DNA of 64,000 nt from Cryptomeria japonica (taxonomy: Eukaryota; Streptophyta; Pinopsida; Cupressales; Cupressaceae). The position numbers and the translations under genes were made by a program. Of this stretch, positions 34,398-45,213 are shown piece after piece. The notes below the pieces were generated by a model. The model saw only the letters and a program-made list of their open reading frames with translations, did not search any database and had not been told where the DNA came from. The stretch's first letter is position 1. Each line of letters begins with the position of its first letter. Location of the stretch: assembly GCF_030272615.1 (NCBI RefSeq), contig NC_081408.1, positions 67,435,546-67,499,545 of the forward strand, read 5' to 3'.

Positions 34398-36069
34398 TGT
34401 GTGGGAGAAAAAGTGACACTAAGCAAACATGCCCTAATCTCACTTTCAAGCACACATTTATGGAATACGAAAGAGCCTAGAGGTATCACACAATTGGCTA
34501 CTTCTTCTTGTGGAAGAGAGAGCCACGGGCTACCTATTAGGATTTCTACTCCTTTGTTGTAATTGAAAGATGAAATGATGCAAGTTCAATCCCTAACCCC
34601 AAAGTGGAAGTATGAACTAATAATAAGATTACAGAATTGAACTTAAATGATGGAAAGCTGTAAACACAAGGACAAGACAAGAATGCAAATGCGTACCCGG
34701 AGTTAAAATCTGACTAAAAATGTTCGGGATGGGGGCGCGGGCACCACTGTCCTGATTCTGCCCCTGAAACTGCTCTGGAAATTGCTGTTTTTGCACTCTG
34801 GAAAAGTTGTCAAAAATGCTGAAAATGCTATCTGTCAGGAGGACCAGGGCGCCCAGCGCCCCTGTCCCAGGGACCAGGGCACCCAGCGCCCCCGTCCTGG
34901 TAGGACCAGGGCGCCCCATGCCCCTGTCCTGGTCTTTTTCTCTAAAATTTGGTGGGAAGGTCGGTCTCAGTCTGCTTCTCCCAGATCTGCAACCTGCGGT
35001 GTCGTCCGAGTCCCGAAACCTGCACTTATCTCTGAAAAGGGTATGGGCGGCTATATAGGGTTTTGCCTTAGTCAAACCCCTGCTTCGGTGATTTCCACCT
35101 CCACGAATAGCCAAGTTGTATTGTAAAATGTATTGTGTGTGCAGACCTAGTGTGTGTGCAAGGTCCTTAAATGCAAGAAAGCAAACTAGAGCAACCTAGA
35201 AAGTAAACCCTAATTGCTTGTAAATGATAACGTAAATGCTCTAAATCAAGATGCAAAGTGATCTAAAGCATGAATAAAGGATATATTGAAGCTTATGCAA
35301 AGACATGAAAACAACATGAAATCATACCCAACCCTCAAGGGAGGAGTACAAGCCAATCTTCATTCGGTAATCTCCTATTGTTCTTCAATGTCTTCCAAGC
35401 CCTAAATGGATGAATGAAATTGATAAATGCTTGATAGAAGGATGTTGAATGTTGTTGAAGTCTTCAAAGATCTGCTCTTTCGCTGCATATGAGGTTCCTG
35501 AAAACAAAAATCGGATCCTTTCAAATGAAGAAAGAGAGCTCTTATATATGAAACCCTAGGTCTTAATTTCAACTTTTGGCCAACCTAGAGATTGAATCTC
35601 CCACCAATTTCTTGGGGTTAAGCTTTATTTTATGATTGGATCGCGCTCCTAAAATTTCGGGAAAAATGTTCGGGACCATGTTGCACTCCGGGCGCCATGG
35701 TCCCGACAACTTTTCACCAAATTTTTAGGGCCGTCAGATATGATGATTTTAGAGAGAATCCCAAAGTTACAAGTGATTTTGAGATGTTTTGACCCCTGAA
35801 ATCAAGCCCCCAAGTTCAAAATAGGACCTAATTAGGGTTTTTGATTAAATGATGTATTGGAGGAATAAAATGAAAAGGGCACACTTTAATGAAAGGGCCC
35901 AACTTTATGATGTAGGAAATGATAAAATAGGACCTTAGACCTAATTAATTTGATTAATTAAGTGCTCAAGGGGAAATGCAATGCAAAATGCAAAATGCGC
36001 CAAGGCGGGTGCTAAACTAGGTGTGAAATTGTACCACCCTAGCAAGTGCGTACAATTGACGACGCTACA
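34398..36069 (-). repeat. 5' LTR of E6
   Basis: 1672 bases, paired with 27637-29195 and very similar. It has three GC-rich units (34837-34936) and the ~90-base segment absent from the other LTR. Confidence 0.9.
34837..34936 (+). repeat. GC-rich tandem repeat in LTR, three units
   Basis: Three imperfect ~33-base units of the same type as 28076-28145. The extra unit is a copy-number difference between the two LTRs. Confidence 0.8.
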
Positions 36070-36074
36070 TTGAT

Positions 36075-36410
36075 ATGTTGTAGTAATCTGAAATGGGTAT
36101 CTAAAAGTTGATTTTTTTTGAGTTTGATTTGGAAAAGCTTGGATAAAACTGACAAAAAGAGTCCCAGGAAGCCTAATTGGGCTAGTAGGTTGAATAGAGT
36201 GCATAGTTTGGTTTGCATGTCTAGTGGGTGGTTGAGACTTTGGAATCAGTTGTTTCTCAATATAATAGGTGGAAGTAGGTGTTTGGGAGCCTTGGAAGTC
36301 ATTGGTAAGTGTTGGTTCGGGATTTTCCCTTTATAACCATTGAAGTGCCTTTAGAGCACTTGGTAGAAACAAGGTGATTGAAACTTTTAGCAAGCATATT
36401 TACCTAAAAA
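36075..36410 (+). repeat. left LTR of E5, segment 3
   Basis: Matches 39778-40049 plus 42987-43046. Similarity fades around agcaagcatattt, so the LTR end is approximate. No clear PBS is visible beyond it. Confidence 0.75.
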
Positions 36411-36415
36411 ATCAA

Positions 36416-37600
36416 ATGGCTAGGGAGAGAGAGGAGTTGAGAGAAGCCCTTGAAAGAGAGAAGAGGGAAAAGAGGGAGTTGGAAGTAGCAAAGGATAGGG
36501 AGGACAGACAACAAGGGAGAGAGAGATTACAACTACTAGCAAGGATTGAAGCCTTAAAGAAAGAAAGGGAAGAATCTAAGAGACAGGAGTTGAGTGAAGA
36601 AGTGGAAGCACATGATGAAGGGGAAAGACATGAAGAGCATAGGGAAGAGGTGGTAGACCCCAAAGAGAGGAGGTTGGTAAGATTACTAAAGGTAGTCCAA
36701 GGTCGTGGAATAAAAGATCATGTTGATTTACCTATTTACCAGGGAAGGATGGATAGTGAGGAAGTGTTAGGGTGGATAGAGGCCATAGAAAAATAATTTG
36801 AGTTGGAAGATACTGATGATGATAAGAAGGTGAGATTTGCAAAGGAAAAATTGAGAGGAACTGCATTGACATGGTGGAGTGGTATGCAGGCTGAGAGGAC
36901 AACAAGAGGATTGAACATGATTACAAGTTGGGAGAGAATGAAAGCAATGATGAAAGTACAATTTCTACCATCTGATTGTACTATAAAAACAAAGAGGATG
37001 AGACAAAACTTAAAACAAAGAGACATGGATGTGATGACATACACAAAGAAATTTCATAGATTGAGAATTAATGGAGGAGTAGAGGATGAAGAAGAAAAGG
37101 TAGCTAGTTATTTGAATGGTTAAGGTACAATTTGCAGGATGATATTGGATTGAGTATTCCACAAACATTGGGAGATTGTTTTCAACTTGAAATAAGGGTT
37201 GAGCAGAAGTTGAAGAGAAAATAAGAAATACAAGGAGGTAGCAATAAAGGTAGAGAATCCATAAGAGGAAGAGGGGACAGCTCTACAAATGATTCACAAG
37301 GATAAGATAGAAAGGATAAAGATTCTACATCAGAGCAAAGCGGTGGTTACATCTATAGAGAAGGAGGCAAATTTTGTAGTGGAAGAGGATCACATGTATT
37401 CACAGGCAGGTGTTACCATTGTAATTATGCTGGGAATCCCTCTTTAAAATTTCCTAAATGGGATGAAAATGATAGGGGAAAGGATAGAAGAGTACATTTG
37501 ACATATGAAGAAGAAGAAAAGAAAGAAGACAAGATATCATTGCAAGCAGGTCGAGTGCTAGATGGAGATTTCCTCATGGTAAGGAAAGGTAAAATGCAGC
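36416..37600 (+). pseudogene. gag of Gypsy-type element E5
   Basis: From ATG 36416 (MAREREELREALERE): a long charged coiled coil of about 100 residues, then YQGRMDSEEVLGWIEAIEK, a stop at 36794-36796, and the Retrotrans_gag core with LRGTALTWWSGMQAE, WERMKAMMKVQFLP and RLRINGGVEDEEEK. A frameshift lies near 37122. The zinc knuckle near 37410-37455 is degraded (CYHCNYAGNPSLKFP: the His and last Cys are lost). An acidic tail leads toward the protease. Confidence 0.85.
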
Positions 37601-38060
37601 AATAAGCACCACGGGTATCAATTTTTAAGATCAATTGTTTAGGTCATGGGAAAGTGTGTAGATTGATTATAGATTCTAGAGCACATGATAATTTAATTTC
37701 ATCTGATATGGTTTCTAAATTGGGTTTGAAGACATTTGTTAATCCTAACCCTTACATTGCCACTTGGGTAAGCCAAGAGTTGAATGTAATGGTTAGTCAG
37801 AGGGCATATGTAGATTTCTCAATTGGACCATAGTAGGATAGAGTTCTTTGTGATGTTATCCCTATGACATGTGGATATATTATCTTGGGTAGAGCATGGC
37901 AGTGTATGAGGAAGACCGTTCATGATGGTTATCATAATAGTTATTTGGTGCATCAAGGAAGTAAACAATTTAAACTAATATATTTACCTTGTGGTGATCA
38001 AAAAGAGAATATTGTGATATGTTTTGGAGACAAGTTACAGGTATGTGTATAGGGTATGAA
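37601..38060 (+). pseudogene. retropepsin-like domain of E5
   Basis: RVSIFKINCLGHGKVCRLII precedes DSRAHDNLISSDMVSKLGL: the catalytic DSG has become DSR. VDFSIGP, two consecutive TAG stops, and CDVIPMTCGYIILGRAWQCM follow the plant Gypsy retropepsin pattern (usually CDVxPMxxxxxLLGRPWQ). The frame ends QVCV-stop at about 38052. Confidence 0.8.
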
Positions 38061-38519
38061 GAAGGTGGATACTAGATGGAAGAGTGATGGAGTAAGACAT
38101 CAACCAATTCCAATGGAGAAGTTGTAGAGTAATTAGAAAATGCAGCAACAACAAAAGTTGATTGCAGAGGTTAATGACAACATTATGTTGAAGGATAGTA
38201 TAAAGGTTAGGGACATAGAATTCCTTGTGGTAGTACAGAGGAATGTGGTCAAACCATTAAGTTTGTAGAGGACAACAAATTAGAACAGAGACATGGGAAG
38301 AAGTGGAGAGTTGTAGGCACAAAGTCCTACACAAGGACCGAAAAATATGTTTTTTGATACTAATATTTATGATAAGATGAATGAAAGTTGTAGAAGGAGG
38401 AAGATCACACTTGGAGAGTACATATTCCCTGTCAACAATTAGGAGACATTATCATCAAAAGTTTGGAGTAGGATTGATCACTCTTGGGACAAGAGCCTTT
38501 TGTTTGGTGGGGAATATGG
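38061..38519 (+). pseudogene. E5 tail after pol deletion
   Basis: Short broken frames (for example PKNMFFDTNIYDKMN, RRRKITLGEYIFPVNN). They may be the retained end of the polyprotein just before the right LTR. RT, RNase H and integrase are absent, so I infer an internal deletion of several kilobases. A weak purine tract ggtggggaatatgg precedes the LTR. Confidence 0.55.
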
Positions 38520-40049
38520 TGTAGGAGCACCTCTAGGGAAGATTGGAGATATCAAAGCCACAAAGACTAAGGAAGGAGCAAATGAAGGTATAAAGATCAA
38601 TTATGAGGTTCTAAGGCCTATAATGGCTTTTCATGATGTAAAAATGAATATCAAATGTAATGATCCTAATGGTTCTAGGAGGACCTAAAAACAAAGTACA
38701 ATGTAATGGAAAGTGGGTCAAGTAGTGTTTAGAAAGTCATCAATGATGTAATAAATCCTAAAAGGATACAACAATTGTTTAGGAGCCTAGGAGTGCTTAG
38801 GAGTCATTTAAAATAAGGTTTTATTTCAAATTTTTAAACTTCAATGGTTAGTTAGTTTTTGGAGGGTATGGGTAAAGCAAGTTGTTTAATGAGTTTGTTA
38901 CACTCAATACCAATTGGAGTTGGTTTGGGAGGGTAGGAGAGGTTTTTATATAACCTTGGAATGAAATTTTATTTGGGTTAGAAGGTATTCTATGAAATTG
39001 TACGGACTGCTACATGAAAAGCAATAAGAGTTTAGATTTCTTGCAATTTTTTGTGTTTTTTTTAATCTCTTTTGTTATATCAGATTGAATAATAATCATT
39101 GATGAAGTAGGCCTAGAGTATTAGTGTTATTATGATATCAAAAGTGATCTTGAGGGTTCTAACATTCTGATTTATCATTTTATTGCTGATTAGGTGAAGG
39201 GTTTTTGGTATTTTCTTAACATAGTTTTGGTTTCAACCAAGGAACTTTGTCCATTCTACTAATGAGTTCCTAGTTCTCATGGAATGGAATTATTCTAACA
39301 TGTACCATATTATTCTAACATAAACTGTGCAAGGAGGTTGAAAGTTGTAGGGATATCCTGTGAGTTTGGTGGAGTTGAGAGCATTGGAATGGTGGCTAAC
39401 TTGTAGCAACAGAAGATATACCTTAAGGAGGTAGTGTTTTATGTGAAATTGTATTATAGGATGATAAATTCATGGTGAATACCAAGTTGAAAGGTCTGGA
39501 AGTAAGTTTTGGGGTTTGAACAAGAAGGACCTACGTTTAGCCTTGATTTAGTGAGGGTTTTGGGTTTTGTATGTCAAACACATTCATAGAACCAAATAAA
39601 ATAGATATTCCTTCTATTGGAGTCATATTACACTAATGTTGAAAGTTTAAGGGTTGGGGAATAATTATTTTGCATACTTGCTTTGTAAACGTGGGCTAAT
39701 TTGCACCTAAAAAAATAGGCCACAGTATCAAAACAACAAGTTTGGTCCAAAACAAGTGTATGTGAGTTTTTGATATGTTGTAGTAATAAAAAATGGATAT
39801 CTTAAAAGGTGATTGTTTTTGGAGTTTTATTTGTAAAATCTTGGAGAAAAATGACAAAAACAGTCCCAGGAGGCCTAATTGGGCTAGTAGGTTGAATAGA
39901 GTGAATAGTTGGGTTTGGATGCCTAGTGGGTGGTTGAGACTATGGAATTAGTTGTTTCTCATCATAATAGGTGGAAGTAGGTGTTTGGGAACCTTGGAAG
40001 TCATTGGTAAGTGTTGGTTTATGATTTTGTCTTTATAACCATTGAGGTG
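38520..40049 (+). repeat. right LTR of E5, segment 1
   Basis: Starts TGTAGGAGCACC and gives the uninterrupted version of the sites into which E4 (gggttagaaggt) and E6 (ttttttgatatgttg-like, near 39765) inserted in the left LTR. It ends with aggtg (40045-40049), the target copy of E10. Confidence 0.85.
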
Positions 40050-40527
40050 TGTTGGTGTAAATAATTATTCATCTTGGATATTATTACAGCTTACTTAAGT
40101 TTACATAGGAAATGCATTTCATAGAATTTTGGGTATGAGACACTTGGGTGTTTGTGCTACATTGGGATAGTGTGTGTAGGAGAATCTCCACCTTTTATGG
40201 TGTGATCTTGTTGTTACACTCCACATTTAGTGGGTGATCCACCTTATGTGGACTATTATATTGTTTCTCCTATCCACCCACACCTATTTCCTACCTACCC
40301 TTGTTTCTTATTGAACCACTTGTCATATTTGTGTGCTCACATATCCATAAGCCTTTCCTCTATAAGTAGGCTCATCTACATTATTTGAATGGGCAATCAA
40401 TCAATATATTGTAATGATCCAGTTGATCATATTTTGCATCTTGATAGAATACAGTTTATTCCTATCATCTATTTTTTTTCTCTTATCTGTACTTTCCATT
40501 GCCTCTAGATCTTGGAAAAATTTCACA
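40050..40527 (+). repeat. 5' LTR of E10
   Basis: TGTTGGTGTAAAT...TTTCACA, paired with 42503-42981. It contains the start of a probable promoter and leader (tataagtaggctcat near 40360). Confidence 0.92.
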
Positions 40528-40539
40528 TGGTATCAGAGC
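40528..40539 (+). other. Primer-binding site of E10
   Basis: TGGTATCAGAGC immediately after the LTR. Confidence 0.93.
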
Positions 40540-41085
40540 CATTAGAGTGCCATTGGTTTGCCAATAGAGGAAAATTTGGGGTTTTGCATTTTGGAGCTTC
40601 CTATTGGAGGTTATTATTGGGGCTTGTTAGATCAGATCTAAGGTCACCATTGGATTGAGGAGGTTCAGGCAATTAATAATCACCTTTTATTTCATCCAAA
40701 TCCGACATTTGAGGCCAAATTTAGAGTCGTTTGAAGGTGGAGGGTGTTGACATGTCCCGACACCGATTTGCAATTTTGGCCAAATCTGTCATTGCCATTG
40801 CGCTCAGAAGGCCCAAAAACCCCAAGATCGACTATCAATTTATCAAAATCGGCCTCCATTACCCTGAGTTGGAAAAATCTCCCCTCCTAGCCCACCGTAT
40901 GGACTTGCAGATATAGGTTTGGAAATATTTTTTTAATTTTTTTCCATTTTTTTAATTTTTTCAGAAAATTAAAAATAAAAAAGTTTGAATTTTATTAAAA
41001 TTAAGGGAGCTTTTATTATTTTTCATTTTTTTAAAGAAAACAAAAAAAAAATTTATAAATTTTTGTTTGTGGGGGGGGGTCCCTT
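40540..41085 (+). other. E10 leader, AT-rich, no intact gene
   Basis: A short frame at 40731-40916 (MKVEGVDMSRHRFAILAKS) shows no known domain. Homopolymeric A/T runs follow. Confidence 0.5.
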
Positions 41086-41296
41086 TTGTACCGCAGGGTA
41101 CCTACGGCCCACAAGTGTACTTACAGGTACCGTAGGGCACCTGCGGCCTTGCAGGCATTGTGGGTAACTGCAAGGTACCAGCGGCCCCATAGTGTACCTA
41201 CGGGTCACCAGAGGCCCTACGACCTCACAGTGTACTTGCGGGTGTCCGTAGGCACTGTGACCCCACAGTGTACCTGCAGGCCCCTCCCCGTGTGAG
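41086..41296 (+). repeat. GC-rich island of degenerate GTACC/TGCGG repeats in E10
   Basis: About 210 bases with recurring ggtaccgcagg, gtacctacgg and cacagtgtacctgc words, bordered on both sides by long T- and A-rich runs. It is open in more than one frame because of its composition, not because of coding. Confidence 0.75.
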
Positions 41297-42489
41297 GGGG
41301 TATTCATAATTTTGCTTTTTCATTTATTTATTTATTTTTTTTAATAAATAAAAAAATTGGTCATTTTTTCTTATTTTTAAAAATAAGTTTCTTTAAATTA
41401 AAAAAATAAAACTTTTATTGTTTTTTTCCTTTAATAATTTTTATTAAAGTTTTTTTTTTTTTTTTCAAATAAAATGACTGTCGCCTTTTTGATTTTTTTT
41501 TGATTTTTTAATAAATTTTTTTTTTATGGGCATAATAAATTGTTTTATTTAGTTTTTAAAAATCTTTTAAAACACAAACATCATTTAATAAGTCAAATTG
41601 GGAACACAAATTTTTCTTGTCACTTCACACCTGTCTTGTAGTGCTTCCAACCAGCACTCAAGGGGGGCAGGTTGATTTGCTCATTTATATCTCTTGGCCA
41701 CATCCCAATTGGAGACGTCTTTTTTTGCAATATTCTACAGGGCTTCTTGGTGGCATCATTCTCATGTTTTCAGATTTGCACTATCATGCTGTATGCTCTT
41801 GCATGAGCAATGTTGTACTTGCACTATCATAAAGTGCCACACCTCTTTGTATCTTGTCATTATTGATATGTTTGATGTAATTATCTTGTACACGTAGATT
41901 AGGAATATCTTGTGTGACTTGGTGCATGGCTCTAGTTGAGACCTAGATTGTACACATTTTGTGCATGTCTCCCATGAGACTTTAATTGTATCAGTATTTT
42001 TGCTATTTTTGAGTATCCAGATGATGCTCAAAATAGGTTGTCTCCAGGCCTAATCTTCATTTTATTGCAATGAGTGATTCATCATCATCGACATTGGTAC
42101 TTGGTTTTGTCACACTTTGACATTATTGATGCAACATTGACTCTCTTTCTTCCTTATGGGGAGGTATTTTGGTCATCATCATTGGACCATCCTTGGAGGA
42201 GATTCGACATTGAGGGGGGCTTCATGGTTCCTTTTCTCTCTTATGGGAGGACACATTTTTTTTCTTCTCATTCATCATCGAGAGCATTGTGTGCTTTCAT
42301 CATCTCTCTTTTGGGGGAGGGTTTTTTCCCATTGAGTTTTTCTCTCTTTCCCCACTTTGTAAGAGATTTAATTGCATTTGTTTGCATGCATTTTCATTTG
42401 TACATGGGTACCTAACATGGCCTTGTAGCCAGGACCCACCTTGCATTGCTTAGTTGCATTCTAGACTTAAGTGCATTGCCCTAAGTTGC
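41297..42489 (+). other. E10 internal non-coding region
   Basis: Poly-T-rich, then ordinary sequence. No domain seen. Confidence 0.5.
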
Positions 42490-42502
42490 ACTTAAGGGGA
42501 GG
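42490..42502 (+). other. polypurine tract of E10
   Basis: ttAAGGGGAGG ends at the 3' LTR start. Confidence 0.85.
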
Positions 42503-42981
42503 TGTTGGTCTAAATAATTATTCATCTTGGATATTATTACACCTTACTTAAGTTTACTTAGGAAGTGCATTGCATAGTAGTTTGGGTATGAGACACTTGG
42601 GTGTTTGTGCCACATTGGGATAGTGTGTGTAGGAGAATTTCCACCTTTTATGGTGTGATCTTGTTGTTACACTCCACATTCAGTGGGTGATCCACCTCAT
42701 GTGGACTATTATATTGTTTCTCCTACCTACCCACACCTATTTCCTACCTACCCTTGTTTCTTATTGAGCCACATGTCATGTTTGTGTGCTCACATATCCA
42801 TAAACCTTGCCTATATAAGTAGGCTCATCTAAATTATTTGAATGGGCAATCAATCAATATCTTGTAATGATCCAGTTGATCATATTTTGTATCTTGATAT
42901 AATACAATTTATTCCTATCATCTATTTTTTTCTCTCTTATTTGTGCTTTCCATTGCCTCTAAATCTTGGCAAAATCTCACA
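42503..42981 (+). repeat. 3' LTR of E10
   Basis: TGTTGGTCTAAAT...TCTCACA, followed by target copy aggtg. Confidence 0.92.
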
Positions 42982-42986
42982 AGGTG

Positions 42987-43046
42987 CCTTTAGAACACTT
43001 GGTAGAAACAAGGTGATTGAAACTTTTAGCAAGCATATTTTCCTAA
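42987..43046 (+). repeat. right LTR of E5, segment 2
   Basis: Completes the right LTR after E10 (gcctttagaacacttggtag...) and matches the end of the left LTR at about 36340-36400. Confidence 0.75.
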
Positions 43047-45213
43047 ATTATCTTGAACCTTGAACCCTTTGCATTAGACTTTTGCTAGCATATATCAGTG
43101 CCTTACTCCATTGGGCTTTGAGTTTCTGAAATATCACTGAAAGTTGACAAAACATTATCTAATAGCTAATTAAATCATAAACAATACCACCTTACAGTAG
43201 CATTTTATTTGCAATTTCTTACCCGAACTACTTATCAAATCCTAGTACAAGATTTATCCCTCTGTAATCTCATTCAAGCATTTTAATTAACCCCTTGGAT
43301 TAAAGTATGAAATGAAAAATTACATACATTATAACAATGCAACAAGTAAATGAAACCCTTGATTCAATTAACTCAAAAAAAGATAAAATCATACATAGGA
43401 GAGTAAGAATTTTGAAATTATATCTTTATTAAATTCAAAAGTTATCTTCTATAAAATAACTAAATATATTTCATTTACAGAAGAACCCATTTGAAATTTG
43501 AAATAGATGACTATCTTCTATTTTTCTCTACAAAATGACATTACAATTCTTTGCTATTTACTCATGACTTGTCAACACTAGAACCTAATCCTGCAGACCA
43601 GACCTACACAAGAGACCCTATTTAGAGATTTTAGAACCCTTTCTAATGGCCTTGATTTCCCTTTTATAGAAAATAAGGGAGGAAAAATCTGGAGGCCAAG
43701 AGCACATGTCATCTAGAATGAACAAGAAAAGAAAGCCATACGCAATTCTATTATAAAATATTCCTTAAAATTATCCATACACTGGCACCTGTGATATAAC
43801 AAAATCACAATTTTTAACTGAACATTGGTAGAAACAAAAGTGCTTGAGTCATGAAATTATTATCCTAATGTCTTCAATCAAACTGTGAGATGCTTCATTC
43901 TGTCCTACACAATATTTACCTTCCTAGAAGGGAAATTGGATGTTGGCAAGAAGTAAAATCGCCCCCAAACTAGGGGAAGATCTCCAACCTTTATGCCCAG
44001 GATCATTGAAAGTGGAAGGGGAATCTTATAAAGGAAACATAATATGTTGGGGATGGGCTACAGCTTCCATGTCATTGCAGAGACAACTGGCTGCCACTCC
44101 CCCCTCAAATAAATCTTTTTTTCATTCCCCTATGGGCTCCTTCCTCAAACCCCTTACCAGATAGTGGCAAAGTGCAAGAAAAGGATGTATGATGAATGGT
44201 ATTTTGTGATAAGAAATGGATTTCACACCTCCTTTGAAAATCCTTCAAACTTTCTTAACTTGACTGAAAATAAGCAAACTCATAGAAGAGAAAGAACACC
44301 CATCTGGTATCAACAAGTACACAAAAACTCCATGCATGATACTGCTCAAACAAGATCTTCTTCTATGATGAAACCACTCTTCAGAAAGAAAAGAGACTTA
44401 TTTTCTCTTCTACCAACTGAACTACCACCTTATTGTATTTATAATCAAACTGAACTGCCAGCTGTGAACTAGGGAAAGCATGCATGTCAGACCTAGGACA
44501 CCGTCGAATTCCATCTTTTTCACAAGGAAAATCAGTCCACTGCTTTTCTGTCAAGATTCACCTTACATGGATGATTTTTTTTTTATCTTCTCATACTAGG
44601 ACTACACAAATTTTCTTTGGAATTCTTTTAAAACACTAGATTATCCTCTTTTAGATCTTCTCAAAATTTGAAGGATTGTGAAAGTTTGAAGGATTATCAG
44701 AGGGGGCATGAAGCCTTTTTTAACTTTATCCCTTCGTGAGAATCCATGGCAACAAGCAACCTCCGATTTTATGAAGAAATACGTGATCTTTCATTTCCAA
44801 CTCAAAGGTTATCCAAATTCTCTTATGCCTCTAAAATTGTTGTCTTTGCTTTTAAAATCAATTTTACCTCAATACAAACCTTCAGAAAACTAGCCTTCTG
44901 AAATGAGTCAGCATCCAATCATCCTACCTTGTCGCTATTTTCTCCAAGTTGACAAGCTTGCACTCTATCCATTCTAACTTTCCCACACAGATAACATACC
45001 ACGCCTTTACAATAAACTTATAGAAACTATTTGAAACTCCATCATAGATCCCATCCATCTCAGAAAATCACACAGTCATCGTCAATCAATCTGACACTCA
45101 CCTTCCATGTGGTAAACTGGTCCAATCCAAAGTATGACTTGGCATAGCTAACTCACCACTTACTTCACCTCGGTCAGCAATCCCACCATTTACTTTTCCT
45201 CTCACAATAAACA
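43047..45213. other. low-copy-looking sequence, no recognised gene
   Basis: About 2.2 kb without similarity to anything else in the window that I could see. Two plus-strand frames (43940-44164 and 44164-44472) have ordinary amino-acid composition but no motif I know. They could be gene relics or chance. Confidence 0.35.

Larger units (their letters stand above)
27637..36069 (-). mobile_element. non-autonomous Gypsy-like LTR element E6
   Basis: 8433 bases, LTRs TGTGTGGGAG...GCTACA, target duplication ttgat (27632-27636 and 36070-36074). The internal 5.2 kb holds one uninterrupted frame of 1056 codons with a retropepsin and no RT, RNase H or integrase. PPT on the left and PBS-like site on the right set the minus orientation. 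By eye the LTRs differ at about 8 of the first 330 positions, the closest pair examined here, so this is probably the most recent insertion. The intact frame fits that age. Confidence 0.9.
40050..42981 (+). mobile_element. non-autonomous LTR element E10
   Basis: 2932 bases, LTRs of 478 and 479 bases, PBS TGGTATCAGAGC, PPT, target duplication aggtg (40045-40049 and 42982-42986). The internal 1975 bases encode nothing recognisable. The initiator-Met PBS and TGTTGG start fit a Copia-type parasite. About 12 differences in the first 230 LTR positions by eye suggest it is younger than E7. Confidence 0.92.
19683..43046 (+). mobile_element. Gypsy-type LTR element E5, deletion derivative hosting three insertions
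   Basis: LTRs of about 1.6 kb surround only about 2.1 kb of internal DNA with gag and a retropepsin-like domain but no RT, RNase H or integrase. The left LTR is split by E4 (after 20152) and E6 (after 27636). The right LTR is split by E10 (after 40049). Excising each insert with one target-site copy restores collinearity of the two LTRs. The outer target duplication of E5 could not be identified and the exact LTR ends are approximate. Confidence 0.8.

Noticed and set aside
41053-41307. Open frames in the GC-rich island of E10
   Set aside because: Open on both strands because the repeats lack stops; no protein features.
43940-44472. Two adjacent plus-strand frames as a host gene
   Set aside because: No recognisable motif, no convincing splice or upstream structure; kept only as a note in the gap entry.
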